Notes: generated by a model from the letters alone, not told the origin. A stretch of 64,000 bases of DNA from an uncultured Clostridia bacterium (GCA_944389125.1 CALXLF010000002.1:100588-164587), one strand, 5' to 3'. Counted from the stretch's first letter, positions 40,724-52,154 are shown. Translations and numbers: made by a program.

Positions 40724-41753
40724 ATGAGATATCCAAAAAAATTAGAAAAAGGTGATATCATTGGAATTACAGCTCCTTCATGTGGATTTGAAGATGAAGG
40801 AGATCTTTTAAGAATAGATAATGCAAAGAGAAAATTAGAAGAAAAAGGATTTAGGGTTTTAGAAACCTCAAATGTTAGAACAAATTATAAAGGCAGAAGT
40901 TCAAGCAAAGTTCAGAGAGCTAAAGAATTTTTAGAGCTTTGGAAAAACCCAGAAGTAAAATCTATTATTTTAGCCGGTGGTCGGTGACTTTTTATGTGAA
41001 ATGCTAGATTGTCTTGATTTTGAAGAATTGAGACAACAAGATCCTAAATGGATACAAGGTTATTCTGATTGTACAAATTTAACATATATATTTACCTTAA
41101 ATTTAGATATAGCTACAATTTATGGACCAACTTATAAAACTTTTGGTATGAAAGATTGGCATATAAGTCTAGATAATTCTATTAAACTAATGGAAGGAGA
41201 AGAACCAGTTCAAAATTCTTATGAAAAATATCAAGAATTCAAAGGTTTTAAAGATGATGGTGGTGGAGATCCTTATTCTGGTTATGAGCTAACTAAAAAA
41301 GTAGAATGGAAAAATTTAAAAGGTGAAAAAGAAATAAGATTTTCTGGAAGAGCAATTGGTGGTTGTTTTGATGTTGTAAAAAATTTAATTGGAACAAAAT
41401 ATGATAAAGTAAAAGAGTTTACTGAAAAATATAAAGAAGATGGAATAGTATGGTTTTTAGAAGTATTTGAATCTAGTACTCCTGGTATATTTTGTAATTT
41501 ATGGCAAATGAAAAATGCGGGATATTTTAATAATTGTAAAGGAATAATTTTTGGAAGACCATTAATGATAAGAACTGATTATGAAATCTCTTATGAACAA
41601 ACTATAAAAGATGCTCTTGGAGATTTAAATATTCCTATAATTTTAGATGCGGATATTGGTCATGTTCCACCACAACTTCCAATAGTTACTGGATCAGTTA
41701 TTGAAGTTCAATCTTCAAATGGAAGTGGAAAAATAAAAAATATTTTGAAATAA
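40724..41753 (+). CDS. S66-family LD-carboxypeptidase, one +1 frame change
   Basis: S66 peptidases trim D-alanine from L,D-linked peptidoglycan tetrapeptides or related substrates such as microcin C7. The start is the ATG at 40724 (MRYPKKLEKGD) with AAGGAGG upstream. The frame breaks after residue 86 at GGT-C-GGT (C at 40982), giving IILAGG-G-DFLCEMLD, a glycine-rich conserved loop. The nucleophile serine region GYSDCTNL follows, and the C-terminal His region (ADIGHVPPQLPI) is intact. The zero frame meets TGA right after CGG. The joined length is about 342 residues, family size. Confidence 0.9.
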
Positions 41754-41793
41754 ATATTATATAAGTTTTTAGTTCAAAACATACTTTTGTGTA

Positions 41794-41821
41794 TTGACTT
41801 TTTTTACTGTTTAGATATAAT
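41794..41821 (+). promoter_or_regulatory. Sigma-A promoter of purA
   Basis: TTGACT at 41794-41799 and TATAAT at 41816-41821 with a 16-base spacer, 62 bases before the purA ATG. No purine riboswitch fold is evident in the short leader. Confidence 0.75.
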
Positions 41822-41879
41822 ATATTTGAATTTTTAAATTAAATACTTAAAAATATATGCCTTAAGGAGGAAAATATAA

Positions 41880-43145
<1,266 letters not shown>

Positions 43146-43248
43146 CATTGACAAGATTTGCTAATATTTGTATAATAAAAAAGTGTTTTTATTATTTTAC
43201 AAAAATTAATTTTTTGAATAAAGAATATAAAATAGGAGAGATATACAA

Positions 43249-44361
43249 ATGTCTAGAAAAAACAGCAGAATAGAAAAAAGTGGGGAAATAAAAGCTAGAG
43301 GAAAGGTTGGAATTGTTTTAAAATTTATTTTAATAATTATATTAGCTTTAATTTTAGCAATGACTTGCTATTATTTAGTTGAACTAAAAAAAGCGGATGG
43401 TGATACAACAAGAGCAGCAATAAATGTTTTACAAAATGTTGCAAGTACAGTTGTTGACGAAGAACCTGTTTATGTTTTGCTATTAGGATATAGCTCAGAT
43501 CAAGGTTTAAAATTAACAGATACTATTATTCTTGCTGGATATAATCCACAAACTCAAAAAGCGTTCATGGTATCAGTTCCAAGAGATACATTTATTGGTA
43601 ATAGTTTAACTAGGGCAACTAGTTATGATAAGATAAATTCATTATATGGAAATGGAGGACCAGAAGAAATTGTTAATGCTGTAGAAGAAATTACAGGTGT
43701 TAATATAGATTATTATATTACCATAAACAATGAGGCATTAATTGATGTTGTTGATATTTTAGGCGGAGTTGAATTTTATGTTCCAATGGATATGAAATAT
43801 GATGATAAAACTCAGAATCTACATATTAATTTAAAAGAAGGTCTTCAAACTTTAAATGGGGAACAAGCAGAAGGATTACTTAGATTCAGACATAATAATA
43901 ATGGAACTACATATGATTCAGAATATGGTGATAATGATTATGGAAGAATGCATACACAAAGAGACTTTTTAATGGCAGTTGCTGAACAAGTTATCCAAGC
44001 TAATGATTTATCAAAATTAAAAGAAATTATAAATACAGTTTTTGATAATTTTGAAACAGATTGCCCAATGACAGTAATATTCTCTTATTTAACATATATT
44101 TATGACTTTAATATGGATAATTTAGAAACATATCAAGTTCCAGGAAATTCAGTGTTAGCAAATGATGTTTGGGTATTTGAATATGATGAAGATGAAACAG
44201 AAGAAATGATGGAAAGTATTTTAAATCACTTTAATAGTGAAACTTCTAATGCTGAATTAGAAGCAGCAGAAGAAGAAACATTAAATACTTCAAATGAAAT
44301 ATCAAATGATGTTTATGATGATGAAAGTTCAAATTATGTTTCAAATAGATATTCTTATTAA
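43249..44361 (+). CDS. LytR-CpsA-Psr (LCP) cell-wall glycopolymer transferase
   Basis: LCP enzymes attach teichoic acids or capsule to peptidoglycan outside the membrane. The 370-residue protein has one N-terminal helix (IVLKFILIIILALILAMTCYYL) and the LCP domain with DTIILAGYNP, VSVPRDTFIGN and GLLRFRH, including the conserved arginines and aspartates. The C-terminal tail is acidic. GGAGAG is upstream. Terminated by a strong hairpin. Confidence 0.92.
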   Translation: MSRKNSRIEKSGEIKARGKVGIVLKFILIIILALILAMTCYYLVELKKADGDTTRAAINVLQNVASTVVDEEPVYVLLLGYSSDQGLKLTDTIILAGYNPQTQKAFMVSVPRDTFIGNSLTRATSYDKINSLYGNGGPEEIVNAVEEITGVNIDYYITINNEALIDVVDILGGVEFYVPMDMKYDDKTQNLHINLKEGLQTLNGEQAEGLLRFRHNNNGTTYDSEYGDNDYGRMHTQRDFLMAVAEQVIQANDLSKLKEIINTVFDNFETDCPMTVIFSYLTYIYDFNMDNLETYQVPGNSVLANDVWVFEYDEDETEEMMESILNHFNSETSNAELEAAEEETLNTSNEISNDVYDDESSNYVSNRYSY

Positions 44362-44372
44362 TATAAAAATTT

Positions 44373-44401
44373 CTCTCTACTTTTAAGTAGAGAGTTTTTT
44401 T
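44373..44401 (+). terminator. Terminator of the LCP gene
   Basis: CTCTCTAC at 44373-44380 pairs with GTAGAGAG at 44387-44394, followed by TTTTTTTG. Confidence 0.92.
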
Positions 44402-44538
44402 GTTTTAGAATCAATTATATATAAATTAATAAAAAATTAATTTTCTAAAAGCTTTAAACGCCTAGTGCTTAGAGCTTTTCCTGAATTTGACAAATTGCAT
44501 TGGAGTGTAGTATAATTGTTATCGCGAGGTAATATTTA

Positions 44539-45578
44539 ATGTATTATAATTGGAAAGAGAAAATTAATACAGAAGAATTAAAAAATGTAGCTAATTTAAT
44601 AAAAAATGGAGAAGTTATTGTTTTTCCAACAGAAACAGTTTACGGTATTGGGGCAAATGCTCTAGATTCAAATGCCGTAAAAAAAATTTTTTTGGCTAAA
44701 GGAAGACCATCAGATAATCCATTAATTGTTCATGTGGCCAATAAGGAAGATATTGGTAGAGTAGTTTACACTCCTAGCGCAGTTGAACAAAAATTAATAG
44801 ATACATTTATGCCTGGACCAATTACTATTATATTAAAGAAAAAACCAATTATACCAAATTCTGTGTCAGCAGGACTTGATACAGTTGGTATTAGAATGCC
44901 ATCTAATGAGATAGCGCATAAAATAATTGCAGCTTCAGAAGTTCCAATTGCAGCTCCTAGTGCAAATATTTCAGGAAGGCCAAGTGGAACTAGGGTACAA
45001 GATATAATTGGAGAATTAGAATCAAAGGTAAGTGCTATAATTGATGGAGGTGAATGCGAATATGGTTTAGAATCAACAGTTGTAAAGGTTATAGATGATA
45101 CACCAGTAATTTTAAGACCACGGAAAAATTTCACCAGAAGATATTAAAGAAGCTGTACGGAAAAGTGAGGATTGATAAAAAAGTATTTGAAAAAGTTTCA
45201 GGAGATGAAAAAGTAGAGAGTCCAGGAATGAAATACAGACATTATGCTCCTGCTACAAAATGTAAATTAATTTATTCAAAAGATGAAAAAAAACAGATTG
45301 AGGCATTAAATAAATTTTTAAAAGGAAAAGATAATATTGTAGTTCTTTGTTTTGAAGAACATAAGAAAAAAATTTTAATAAGAGATGAAAATAAAATCTC
45401 TATTGGAAGCAAAGAAAACTTAGAAGAGATTGCACAAAAAATTTATTCTAGTTTAAGATATGCTGATTCAAAAAATGCAAATTTAATAGTTATCGAAGGT
45501 GTTGAAGCAAAAGGGTTAGGAATTGCAATAATGAATAGGCTAATTAGAACTTGTGAATATGATTTTATTAATGTGTAA
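44539..45578 (+). CDS. ywlC: Threonylcarbamoyl-AMP synthase Sua5/YwlC, two +1 frame changes
   Basis: Sua5/YwlC makes threonylcarbamoyl-AMP for the universal t6A modification of tRNAs that read ANN codons, an essential-type function. The joined protein is about 345 residues, the same as Bacillus YwlC, with the YrdC domain (FPTETVYGIGANALD, PSANISGRPSGT) and C-terminal Sua5 domain. Break 1 after residue 194 at CCA-C-GGA (C at 45121) gives VILRP-G-KISPEDI, the conserved RPG. Break 2 after residue 206 at GTA-C-GGA (C at 45158) gives EAV-G-KVRIDKKV. The two sites are 37 bases apart, so both are needed to link the domains. Confidence 0.93.
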
Positions 45579-45622
45579 TTTTATTAGGAGATACTTATAA
45601 AAAAGTATCTAAGGAGGATTTT

Positions 45623-46684
45623 ATGGAAGAAGATAAAAAAGATAGTTGTAAACAACCGAGATTTTCGGTTATTATATGTACTTATAATTTAGAGAAAATT
45701 GTAAAAGTTTCTATGGAAAGTGTTTTAACTCAAAGATTTAAAGATTTCGAATTAATAGTAGTTGATGATTGTTCAACAGATAAAACTTATGATGTATTAA
45801 AAAAATATGAAGCTAAGGATAATAGAGTTACAGTATTAAGAAATGATGTTAATTCAGGACCAAGTGTTTCAAGAAATAAAGCAGTAGATATTGCTAAAGG
45901 TGAATATATTGTGTATTTAGATGGTGATGATACATTATATGATAGAAATACTTTAGGTAAAATTGATAAAACAATTGGAAATGAAAACTATGATATAGTT
46001 TATTTTGGTGTACAATATGTTGGTGGAAGTAATAAAGCTTATATACCAAATGCAGAAAATTCAACTCAAAAAGCTCGTATTGTTTGTGATATGCACTTTC
46101 CAGTTGCTAGTAAAGTATGGAGAAGAGAATTCTTACTTGAAAATAATATAAAATTTATAGGCGGTATGTATTATGAAGATATGGTTTACTCAATTAAAGC
46201 CGCAATAAAATCTAAAAAATTAAGTTATGGTGAATATCCAATTTATGTTTATTATAGAAATAGAGAAGGAAGTATTATGTCTACACCTAATATGAAAAGA
46301 TGTAAAGACATGTACTTAGTAATGTATTATTTAATGGAACTTTATGAAGAAACACCTGATAATTTAAAACCATATTTATTAAGTTTTATTAAAAATGAGA
46401 CATTAAGTATTCCAATGAGATTAGATGCAATTTTAAAAGCTATGGAAGATGATACATTTTCTCCCGTAATTCCAAAGAGAAACTATGTATTTACAGAAGC
46501 TGAACCAACTGTTATAGAAAAAACAGATGAAATTGAAAATCCTAAAGTTATTCCAATTGATATGAATAAAATGGAAAATTTAGATAATAAATTAGTTTCT
46601 GGTGGTGTCCAAATAGTTAAAGAAGAACCAAAGATAGCAGCATCTGATTTAGATGATTCAAAAATTTTAAAATTTGATAAATAA
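45623..46684 (+). CDS. Family 2 glycosyltransferase
   Basis: GT-A fold inverting glycosyltransferase. The 353-residue protein has FSVIICTYNLEKIV, ELIVVDDCSTDKT and YLDGDDTLYD (the nucleotide-sugar/metal DxD). A Glu/Pro-rich C-terminal extension (about residues 280-353) is outside the catalytic domain. A small hairpin lies upstream of AAGGAGG. It starts a run of glycan genes to 50784. The sugar is not predictable. Confidence 0.85.
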   Translation: MEEDKKDSCKQPRFSVIICTYNLEKIVKVSMESVLTQRFKDFELIVVDDCSTDKTYDVLKKYEAKDNRVTVLRNDVNSGPSVSRNKAVDIAKGEYIVYLDGDDTLYDRNTLGKIDKTIGNENYDIVYFGVQYVGGSNKAYIPNAENSTQKARIVCDMHFPVASKVWRREFLLENNIKFIGGMYYEDMVYSIKAAIKSKKLSYGEYPIYVYYRNREGSIMSTPNMKRCKDMYLVMYYLMELYEETPDNLKPYLLSFIKNETLSIPMRLDAILKAMEDDTFSPVIPKRNYVFTEAEPTVIEKTDEIENPKVIPIDMNKMENLDNKLVSGGVQIVKEEPKIAASDLDDSKILKFDK

Positions 46685-46694
46685 GGGAATATAT

Positions 46695-47312
46695 ATGAAA
46701 ACAAAAATTTATTTAATTAGACATACTCAAACAACAGGAAATATTGAAAAACGCTTAATGGGAAGAACTGATTTTGAAATAACACCAGAAGGTCAAAAAT
46801 ACATTGAAAAGTTAACAGATAGATTAAAAAATATAAAATTTGATAAGGCTTATTCTAGTACATCTGAAAGAGCAATTAAAACTATTGAGCCTATTGCTAA
46901 ATTACAAGGAATAGAAATAGAAAAAACAGATAAGTTATGTGAGATGAATTTTGGAATTTATGATGGGTGGAAATGGGAAGATGTAGATAAAGTAAATCCT
47001 AAGATTAAGCAAACTCAAAATGATATAAATGAGATAGCTGGAATCCCAGGACAAGAGTCAACTGAAGAAGTTGCAAATAGAATGTATAAATATATAAGAG
47101 CAGTAGCTATTGATAATGAAGGAAAAGTAATTTTAATGGCATCACATGGAGTTGCTATTGAAGCTTTTATCAGAAAAATACAGCATGAAAAGTTTTCAGA
47201 AAATAAAGAAGAAAATAGTCAAAAAAATACAGCTGTAAATATTATTGAATATGATAAAGAAAAAGACAAATTTAAAGTAGTTTTATTAAATGATTTAAGC
47301 CATTTAAAGTAA
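46695..47312 (+). CDS. Histidine phosphatase family protein (phosphoglycerate-mutase-like)
   Basis: The ATG at 46695 (MKTKIYLIRHTQTTGN) carries the RH phosphate-binding motif; it follows AAGGGAAT, 10 bases after the glycosyltransferase. The 206-residue product has SSTSERAIKT and the second catalytic-region histidine ASHGVAIEA. It probably hydrolyses a phosphosugar or phosphometabolite. The family covers many substrates. Confidence 0.86.
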   Translation: MKTKIYLIRHTQTTGNIEKRLMGRTDFEITPEGQKYIEKLTDRLKNIKFDKAYSSTSERAIKTIEPIAKLQGIEIEKTDKLCEMNFGIYDGWKWEDVDKVNPKIKQTQNDINEIAGIPGQESTEEVANRMYKYIRAVAIDNEGKVILMASHGVAIEAFIRKIQHEKFSENKEENSQKNTAVNIIEYDKEKDKFKVVLLNDLSHLK

Positions 47313-47335
47313 ACGGAATTTAGGAGGAATATAAT

Positions 47336-48184
47336 TTGGAAAAGAAATTTAAAATAGCGTCTTCTATTGATACTGTAAGAAAAATTGCAAAAGATAGATG
47401 TTCAATAGCAAGATTTGGTGATGGCGAATTAGGATATATAAAAAAAATAGGTTTATATTTTCAAGACTATAATGAAGAGATGGCTAAAAGATTAAAAGAA
47501 GTTTTAGATAGTAATGAAGAAAAACTTTTAATTGGATTACCATTAGCTTTAAATCCTGAATTTATAAACTTATATACAGGATATGCTAAAGAGTATTGGA
47601 CAGAATGGACAAAGAAAAATGAAGAAGAAATGAAGAAAATGCTTAATATGGACAAACAATATTATTCTACACAAATTTCTAGATTTTATTTAGATTATGC
47701 TGATAAATCTGGTGTTGCTGAATATGTAAAAGAACTTAAAAATATTTGGAAAGATAGAGATGTTGTAATAATCGAAGGTGAAAAGAGTAGACTTGGAACT
47801 GGAAATGATTTATTTGATGATGCAAAATCAATTAGTCGCATATTAGGACCTGCTGAAAATGCTTATGACAAATATAATGAAATATTAGAAGAGGCAAAAA
47901 AGATTAGTAAAGATAAGCTTATTTTATTAGCTTTAGGTCCAACAGCAACAATTTTAGCATATGATTTATATAAACTAGGCTATCAAGCTGTAGACATTGG
48001 ACATGTTGATATTGAATATGAGTGGTATTTAAGAAAGGCTACTACAAAAATAAAAATTGAAGGAAAATATATGGGTGAATCTGGAGTAATGAATCAAGGT
48101 GTTGAATCAAAAGAAAAAAGACTAGATGTTCAAGATACTTCTGATTCTCGTTATGAAAGTCAAATTATAGCAAAAATTTTATAA
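47336..48184 (+). CDS. GT-D type glycosyltransferase (DUF1792-like)
   Basis: A 282-residue protein with SIARFGDGELGYI near residue 24, the DGE-type motif of the GT-D fold (DUF1792) used in bacterial surface glycan and adhesin glycosylation. It starts at a TTG 9 bases after AGGAGGA. It belongs to the same glycan run as the two preceding genes and is followed by a terminator. Confidence 0.75.
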   Translation: MEKKFKIASSIDTVRKIAKDRCSIARFGDGELGYIKKIGLYFQDYNEEMAKRLKEVLDSNEEKLLIGLPLALNPEFINLYTGYAKEYWTEWTKKNEEEMKKMLNMDKQYYSTQISRFYLDYADKSGVAEYVKELKNIWKDRDVVIIEGEKSRLGTGNDLFDDAKSISRILGPAENAYDKYNEILEEAKKISKDKLILLALGPTATILAYDLYKLGYQAVDIGHVDIEYEWYLRKATTKIKIEGKYMGESGVMNQGVESKEKRLDVQDTSDSRYESQIIAKIL

Positions 48185-48195
48185 AATAAAAAATG

Positions 48196-48228
48196 AACCT
48201 TGAAAATTTTTCAAGGTTTATTTTTTTG
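48196..48228 (+). terminator. Terminator after the GT-D gene
   Basis: AACCTTGAAAA at 48196-48206 pairs with TTTTCAAGGTT at 48208-48218, then TATTTTTTT. Confidence 0.88.
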
Positions 48229-48369
48229 GACTAAAAATTTGGAGTATTTCAGCAAAAATAAAAGTTTTGTGAAAATTTTGTGAATTTTTTTGCTTTAAAA
48301 CTATTGTTTTTTTGAAAAAAATATAGTATAATAACAACTGTAATTTAGAGAAGAAAGGCGATTTATATC

Positions 48370-48510
48370 ATGAAAAATTTTATGAAAGATATTAAATTAA
48401 ATATGATGATTTATAGTAGTAGTGATAATAGTGATTATGTCGCCAGTAAACTTATGTCTAATTTGCATGTCAAAAAGAGGAGATTAAGAGGGGATTATAG
48501 GATAAACTAA
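48370..48510 (+). CDS. Possible small basic protein (46 residues)
   Basis: An ORF of 46 codons, MKNFMKDIKLNMMIYSSSDN to the end RINs region, with AGAAGAAAGGCG about 10 bases upstream and a promoter-like TTGTTT...TATAAT before that. The C terminus is very basic (HVKKRRLRGDYRIN). It is alone between two strong terminators. It could be a real short protein, a leader or part of an RNA; I am not certain it is translated. Confidence 0.4.
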   Translation: MKNFMKDIKLNMMIYSSSDNSDYVASKLMSNLHVKKRRLRGDYRIN

Positions 48511-48540
48511 TATCAAGCTATAGTTTATATAAATGAAAAA

Positions 48541-48595
48541 ATGCCTAATTAATTTGCTTGTTTTTGAAGCATGCAATTAATTAGGCATTTTTTTG
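48541..48595 (+). terminator. Strong terminator before the polysaccharide pair
   Basis: ATGCCTAATTAATT at 48541-48554 pairs with AATTAATTAGGCAT at 48575-48588, followed by TTTTTTG. It ends the small transcript at 48370. Confidence 0.88.
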
Positions 48596-48650
48596 TTGTC
48601 AAAATCTTCTTTTTGCAAGAAGAAATTTTTTAAAGAAGGAGGAAAAACAT

Positions 48651-49694
48651 ATGAATAAAGCAGGAATTTTAACTTTGTATGGAAATACTAATTATGGAAA
48701 CAAATTGCAAAATTATGCAGTACAAGAGATGCTAAAGAAATTTGGAATAGAGGCAGAAACAATAATATATATAGGTAAAGATGAACACAATTTAAAATTC
48801 GAGAAAAACTTTAGTAGCGATAAGCTAAATGCTTTTAAAAGATTTAATCAAAATATTAATTACTATGAGCACAAACTTTATATGGATAAAGAACCAAGTA
48901 AAGAGTTTGGAAAAGATTTAGATTATTTTGTTATTGGAAGTGACCAAATTTGGAATTATACTTTTTGGGATGTTTTTTCTCCGAAGGTTTTTGCGTCATT
49001 TGCAAATGAAAATCAAAAAAGAATTGCTTTTTCAGCAAGTGTTGGAGTTTCAAATCCACCAGAAAAAGATTCTGAAGAGTATAAAATATTTGAGGATAAT
49101 TTAAAAAATATGGATCATATCTCAGTAAGAGAAGAAGCTGGAAAAGAAATTATAGAAGGAATTTCTGGAAGAGATGATATAAAAGTTTTACTAGATCCAA
49201 CAATGCTTCTTCATAGAGAAGATTGGGAAAAAGTTATGAAAAAGCCAGAAAGTTTAAAAACAGATAATTTTATTGTGAAATCTTTTTTAGGCAATACTGA
49301 AAGTAATGTTGAGACTGAAATAAAAAAATTTGCAAAGGAAAATAATTATGAAATAATAGATATCTCAGATGAAAATAGTCCATATTTTAATATGGGACCA
49401 GCAGAATTTTTATATTTAGAGAAAAATGCAAAAATGGTAGTAACAGATTCTTTTCATTCATGTGTATTTGCAATACTTTTCTCAACTCCATTTATTGTAT
49501 TTAAAAGAGAAGATAAATTAACATCTATGTATTCTAGAATTGAAACTTTGCTTGAAACTTTTGGATTAGAGTATAGAACGTTTAATGGAGAAATTACTGA
49601 AGAAATGAAAAGTGATGATTATAGTGAAGTATATGAGATTTTGGATAATAAAAGAGAAGATTGTATGGAATATTTAAATAAAGTTTTTGTATAA
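48651..49694 (+). CDS. Polysaccharide pyruvyl transferase family protein
   Basis: A 347-residue protein of the CsaB/PssM-like family that adds ketal pyruvate to surface polysaccharides. Visible motifs: NYGNKLQNYAVQEML near the start, DYFVIGSDQIWNY near residue 84, and TDSFHSCVFAILFSTPFIVF near 265 (the conserved SFHS). AAGGAGGAA is upstream. Paired with the following Fe-S protein, as is usual in clostridial capsule loci. Confidence 0.85.
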   Translation: MNKAGILTLYGNTNYGNKLQNYAVQEMLKKFGIEAETIIYIGKDEHNLKFEKNFSSDKLNAFKRFNQNINYYEHKLYMDKEPSKEFGKDLDYFVIGSDQIWNYTFWDVFSPKVFASFANENQKRIAFSASVGVSNPPEKDSEEYKIFEDNLKNMDHISVREEAGKEIIEGISGRDDIKVLLDPTMLLHREDWEKVMKKPESLKTDNFIVKSFLGNTESNVETEIKKFAKENNYEIIDISDENSPYFNMGPAEFLYLEKNAKMVVTDSFHSCVFAILFSTPFIVFKREDKLTSMYSRIETLLETFGLEYRTFNGEITEEMKSDDYSEVYEILDNKREDCMEYLNKVFV

Positions 49695-49780
49695 AATAAT
49701 ATTTTTAGAGGGCAGATTTATAAATCTGTCCTGTATAATATGTAAAAAATTATGCATTTAGAAAAGGAATGATATTAAAT

Positions 49781-50784
49781 ATGAAAATTTTAAATAAAAA
49801 TGAATGTACACGGATGTTGTGCATGTCAAAATATTTGCCCTAAAAATGCAATTTCTATGGTTTTGGAAAGTGATGGATTTAAATATCCTCATATCAATAA
49901 AGAAAAATGTATAAATTGTGGACTTTGCAGAAAAGTTTGTCCAGTTTTAAATCCTAAAAAGGAAGAGGAATGTTTACCTGATACATATGCTTGTATGAAT
50001 AAAAATGAAAAAATTAGAATGGAAAGCTCATCAGGTGGAGTATTTTCGCTTGCTGCTGAAAATATTATAGATAAAAAAGGAATAGTTTTTGGAGCAGCTT
50101 TTAATCAAAATTTAGAGGTTCAGCATATAAAAGTAGATAATAAAGATGATTTAAAATATTTAAGAGGTTCAAAATATATACAAAGTGATATATTATACAC
50201 TTTTAAAGAGGCTAAACAATTACTTGAAAATGGAAAAATAGTATTTTTTACTGGAACACCTTGTCAGATTGAAGGATTAATTAGTTTTTTGGGAAAAAGT
50301 TATGATAATTTATATACACGGTGACTTAATTTGCCATGGAGTTCCTTCAAAAAATATTTGGGATGAATATAATAAAAGTTTTAAAAATGATATAGAAAAA
50401 TTTTCATTTAGAAATAAAGAAAAAAAAGGCTGGAATAAATATCAAGTTTTAATTGAAACTAAAACTGAAAAAAGATATATAGATCATGAAAAAGATGAAT
50501 TTATGAATAAGTTTTTAAGTGATAAATATTTGAGAGAATCTTGTTATAATTGTAAATTTAAGAAAAAACATAGAATATCAGATATTACTTTTGCTGATTT
50601 TTGGGGAATAAATAACATTGCTCCAGAGATGAATGATGAAAAAGGAACTTCTCTTATTTTTATTAATTCTTTAAAAGGAAAAGAGATTTTTGAATCAATA
50701 AAGGCTAATCTTATATATAAAAAAGTGGATTTTAAAGAAGCTATAAAATATAATCCAAGTATGATAAAATCAAGTAAAAAATAA
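49781..50784 (+). CDS. FrhB-type 4Fe-4S protein (coenzyme F420 hydrogenase beta family), two +1 frame changes
   Basis: This family pairs with pyruvyl transferases in bacterial polysaccharide loci and probably acts as an Fe-S flavoprotein redox partner. The start is the ATG at 49781 (MKILNKNECT). Break 1 after residue 10 at ACA-C-GGA (C at 49811) gives ECT-G-CCACQNICPKNAI, the first ferredoxin cluster motif; the second cluster is CINCGLCRKVCP. Break 2 after residue 179 at ACA-C-GGT (C at 50319) gives NLYT-G-DLICHGVPS, the conserved DLxCHGVPS motif. The joined length is about 333 residues. The first shift falls just before the cysteines of cluster 1, so it decides whether a functional protein is made. 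Confidence 0.92.
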
Positions 50785-50824
50785 ATATGATTTTAAAAAC
50801 TTTTATAAAAGATACATTATTTTT

Positions 50825-50852
50825 AAAGGGCAGATTTAACTGCCCTTTTTTT
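50825..50852. terminator. Bidirectional terminator after the FrhB-type gene and the holin-like gene
   Basis: AAGGGCAG pairs with CTGCCCTT near 50826-50847, followed by TTTTT on the plus strand and by AAAATAATG-complement T-rich sequence on the minus strand. It is shared by the convergent genes. Confidence 0.8.
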
Positions 50853-50859
50853 GGTGATC

Positions 50860-51237
50860 TTAAGATTGTTCTCCTGGCATAATATAAGCAATCACACCAT
50901 AAATTAAAGCTCCAATAATAGCTGCAAACCAAGTTATAGAGTATCCAGCTACAAAGAATTGAGTCGCGTATAAAGTAATAGCTGCTAAAACAAATCCAAC
51001 AAAACCTTTACCAAAAGCTATAGCTTGAAGTCCAGTAATTTTAACTATTATATAATCCATAACAGTTAAAACTATTGCAGCTAAAGCTAAAGCCCAAATA
51101 TTACTAATGGAGAAATTAGGTGTGAAAAATGCTGTAATTCCTAAAATAATAGCAGCGACAATAAATCTACCAACAATTTGTCCAAAAGTTCCCATTGTAG
51201 AGCTATTATCTTGGGTATTAGAATTATTTGTGCTCAT
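50860..51237 (-). CDS. Four-helix membrane protein, phage-holin-IV/DUF family
   Basis: The 125-residue protein has four strongly hydrophobic segments (near residues 27-40, 47-65, 75-93 and 97-118). It belongs to the mycobacterial-type 4-TMS holin superfamily, found in many Firmicutes chromosomes without phage genes. A role in sporulation or cell-envelope maintenance is possible. Minus-strand ATG at 51237 with AAAGGAGT upstream. It is the only convergent gene in this stretch. Confidence 0.75.
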   Translation of the reverse strand: MSTNNSNTQDNSSTMGTFGQIVGRFIVAAIILGITAFFTPNFSISNIWALALAAIVLTVMDYIIVKITGLQAIAFGKGFVGFVLAAITLYATQFFVAGYSITWFAAIIGALIYGVIAYIMPGEQS

Positions 51238-51478
51238 TTTAAACTCCTTTCTAGAAATTAGAGGTAAGAATAGAAGTTAGAAAAACTATTAATAATATTT
51301 AATTTCAAACCACTAAAATCTAGTTATTAAATTTAATAGCTTTAAATCTTTAGAATTAAAAAATGTTTTTATTTTTAAGTAATTCTAAAATAAAATCTAA
51401 CTTCTAATATGTATATTTTTAAATTTTTTTGCAGAAAATATACACGAAAATTATAGTAAAAATGTAAAAGGAGAGAAA

Positions 51479-52154
51479 ATGTTATTAATTTTTCTTAGAG
51501 CAATTATTTTATATACTTTGGTTTTATTAGTAATGAGATGTATGGGAAAAAGAGAAATTGGTCAACTTCAACCTTTTGAACTTGCAATTTCAATTATGAT
51601 AGCAGATTTAGCTATAATTCCTATGTCAGAGCTTGGAACTCCAATTTTTTATGGAGTGGTTCCAATTTTAGCTTTACTTGTAATGCATCTTTTAATTTCT
51701 TTTATAAATTTAAAGAGCATAAAATTTAGAGAATTTATATGTGGTAAACCTTCTATTTTAATATATAGAGGTAAAATCGATGAAAGCGTTATGAAAAAAG
51801 AAAATTTTACAATTAATGAATTACAAGAAAGATTAAGAGGAAATAATATATTTGATTTAGGAGATGTAGAATATGCTATTCTAGAAACTAGCCGGACAAA
51901 TTACAGTCATTCCTAAACCTGAAAAAAAGGAAGTTACTTTAGAAGATTTGAATATTAAAGGTGAATATTCTGGTCTTCCATATGATTTGGTAATAGATGG
52001 AGTTATCCAAGAAGATAATTTAAATAAAATTTCAAAAGATAAAGAATGGCTTAAAAAACAAGTAAAAAAATTTGATATGGAACCAGAAGATGCACTAATA
52101 GCTACTATTAACGGAAAAGGAGAATTTTTTTGTCAAAGGAAGGAGTCTAAATGA
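51479..52154 (+). CDS. DUF421/YetF-like membrane protein, one +1 frame change
   Basis: DUF421 proteins have three membrane helices and a cytoplasmic YetF domain and are common in spore formers; exact role unknown. The N terminus shows three helices (LIFLRAIILYTLVLLVMR, LAISIMIADLAII, VVPILALLVMHLLISFI). The frame breaks after residue 138 at AGC-C-GGA (C at 51893), giving ILETS-G-QITVIPKPEKKEVT, the family's G-x-x-x-V-IPK region, and continues intact to 52154. The joined length is about 224 residues. It overlaps DUF4363 by four bases, so translational coupling depends on the shift. Confidence 0.9.
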
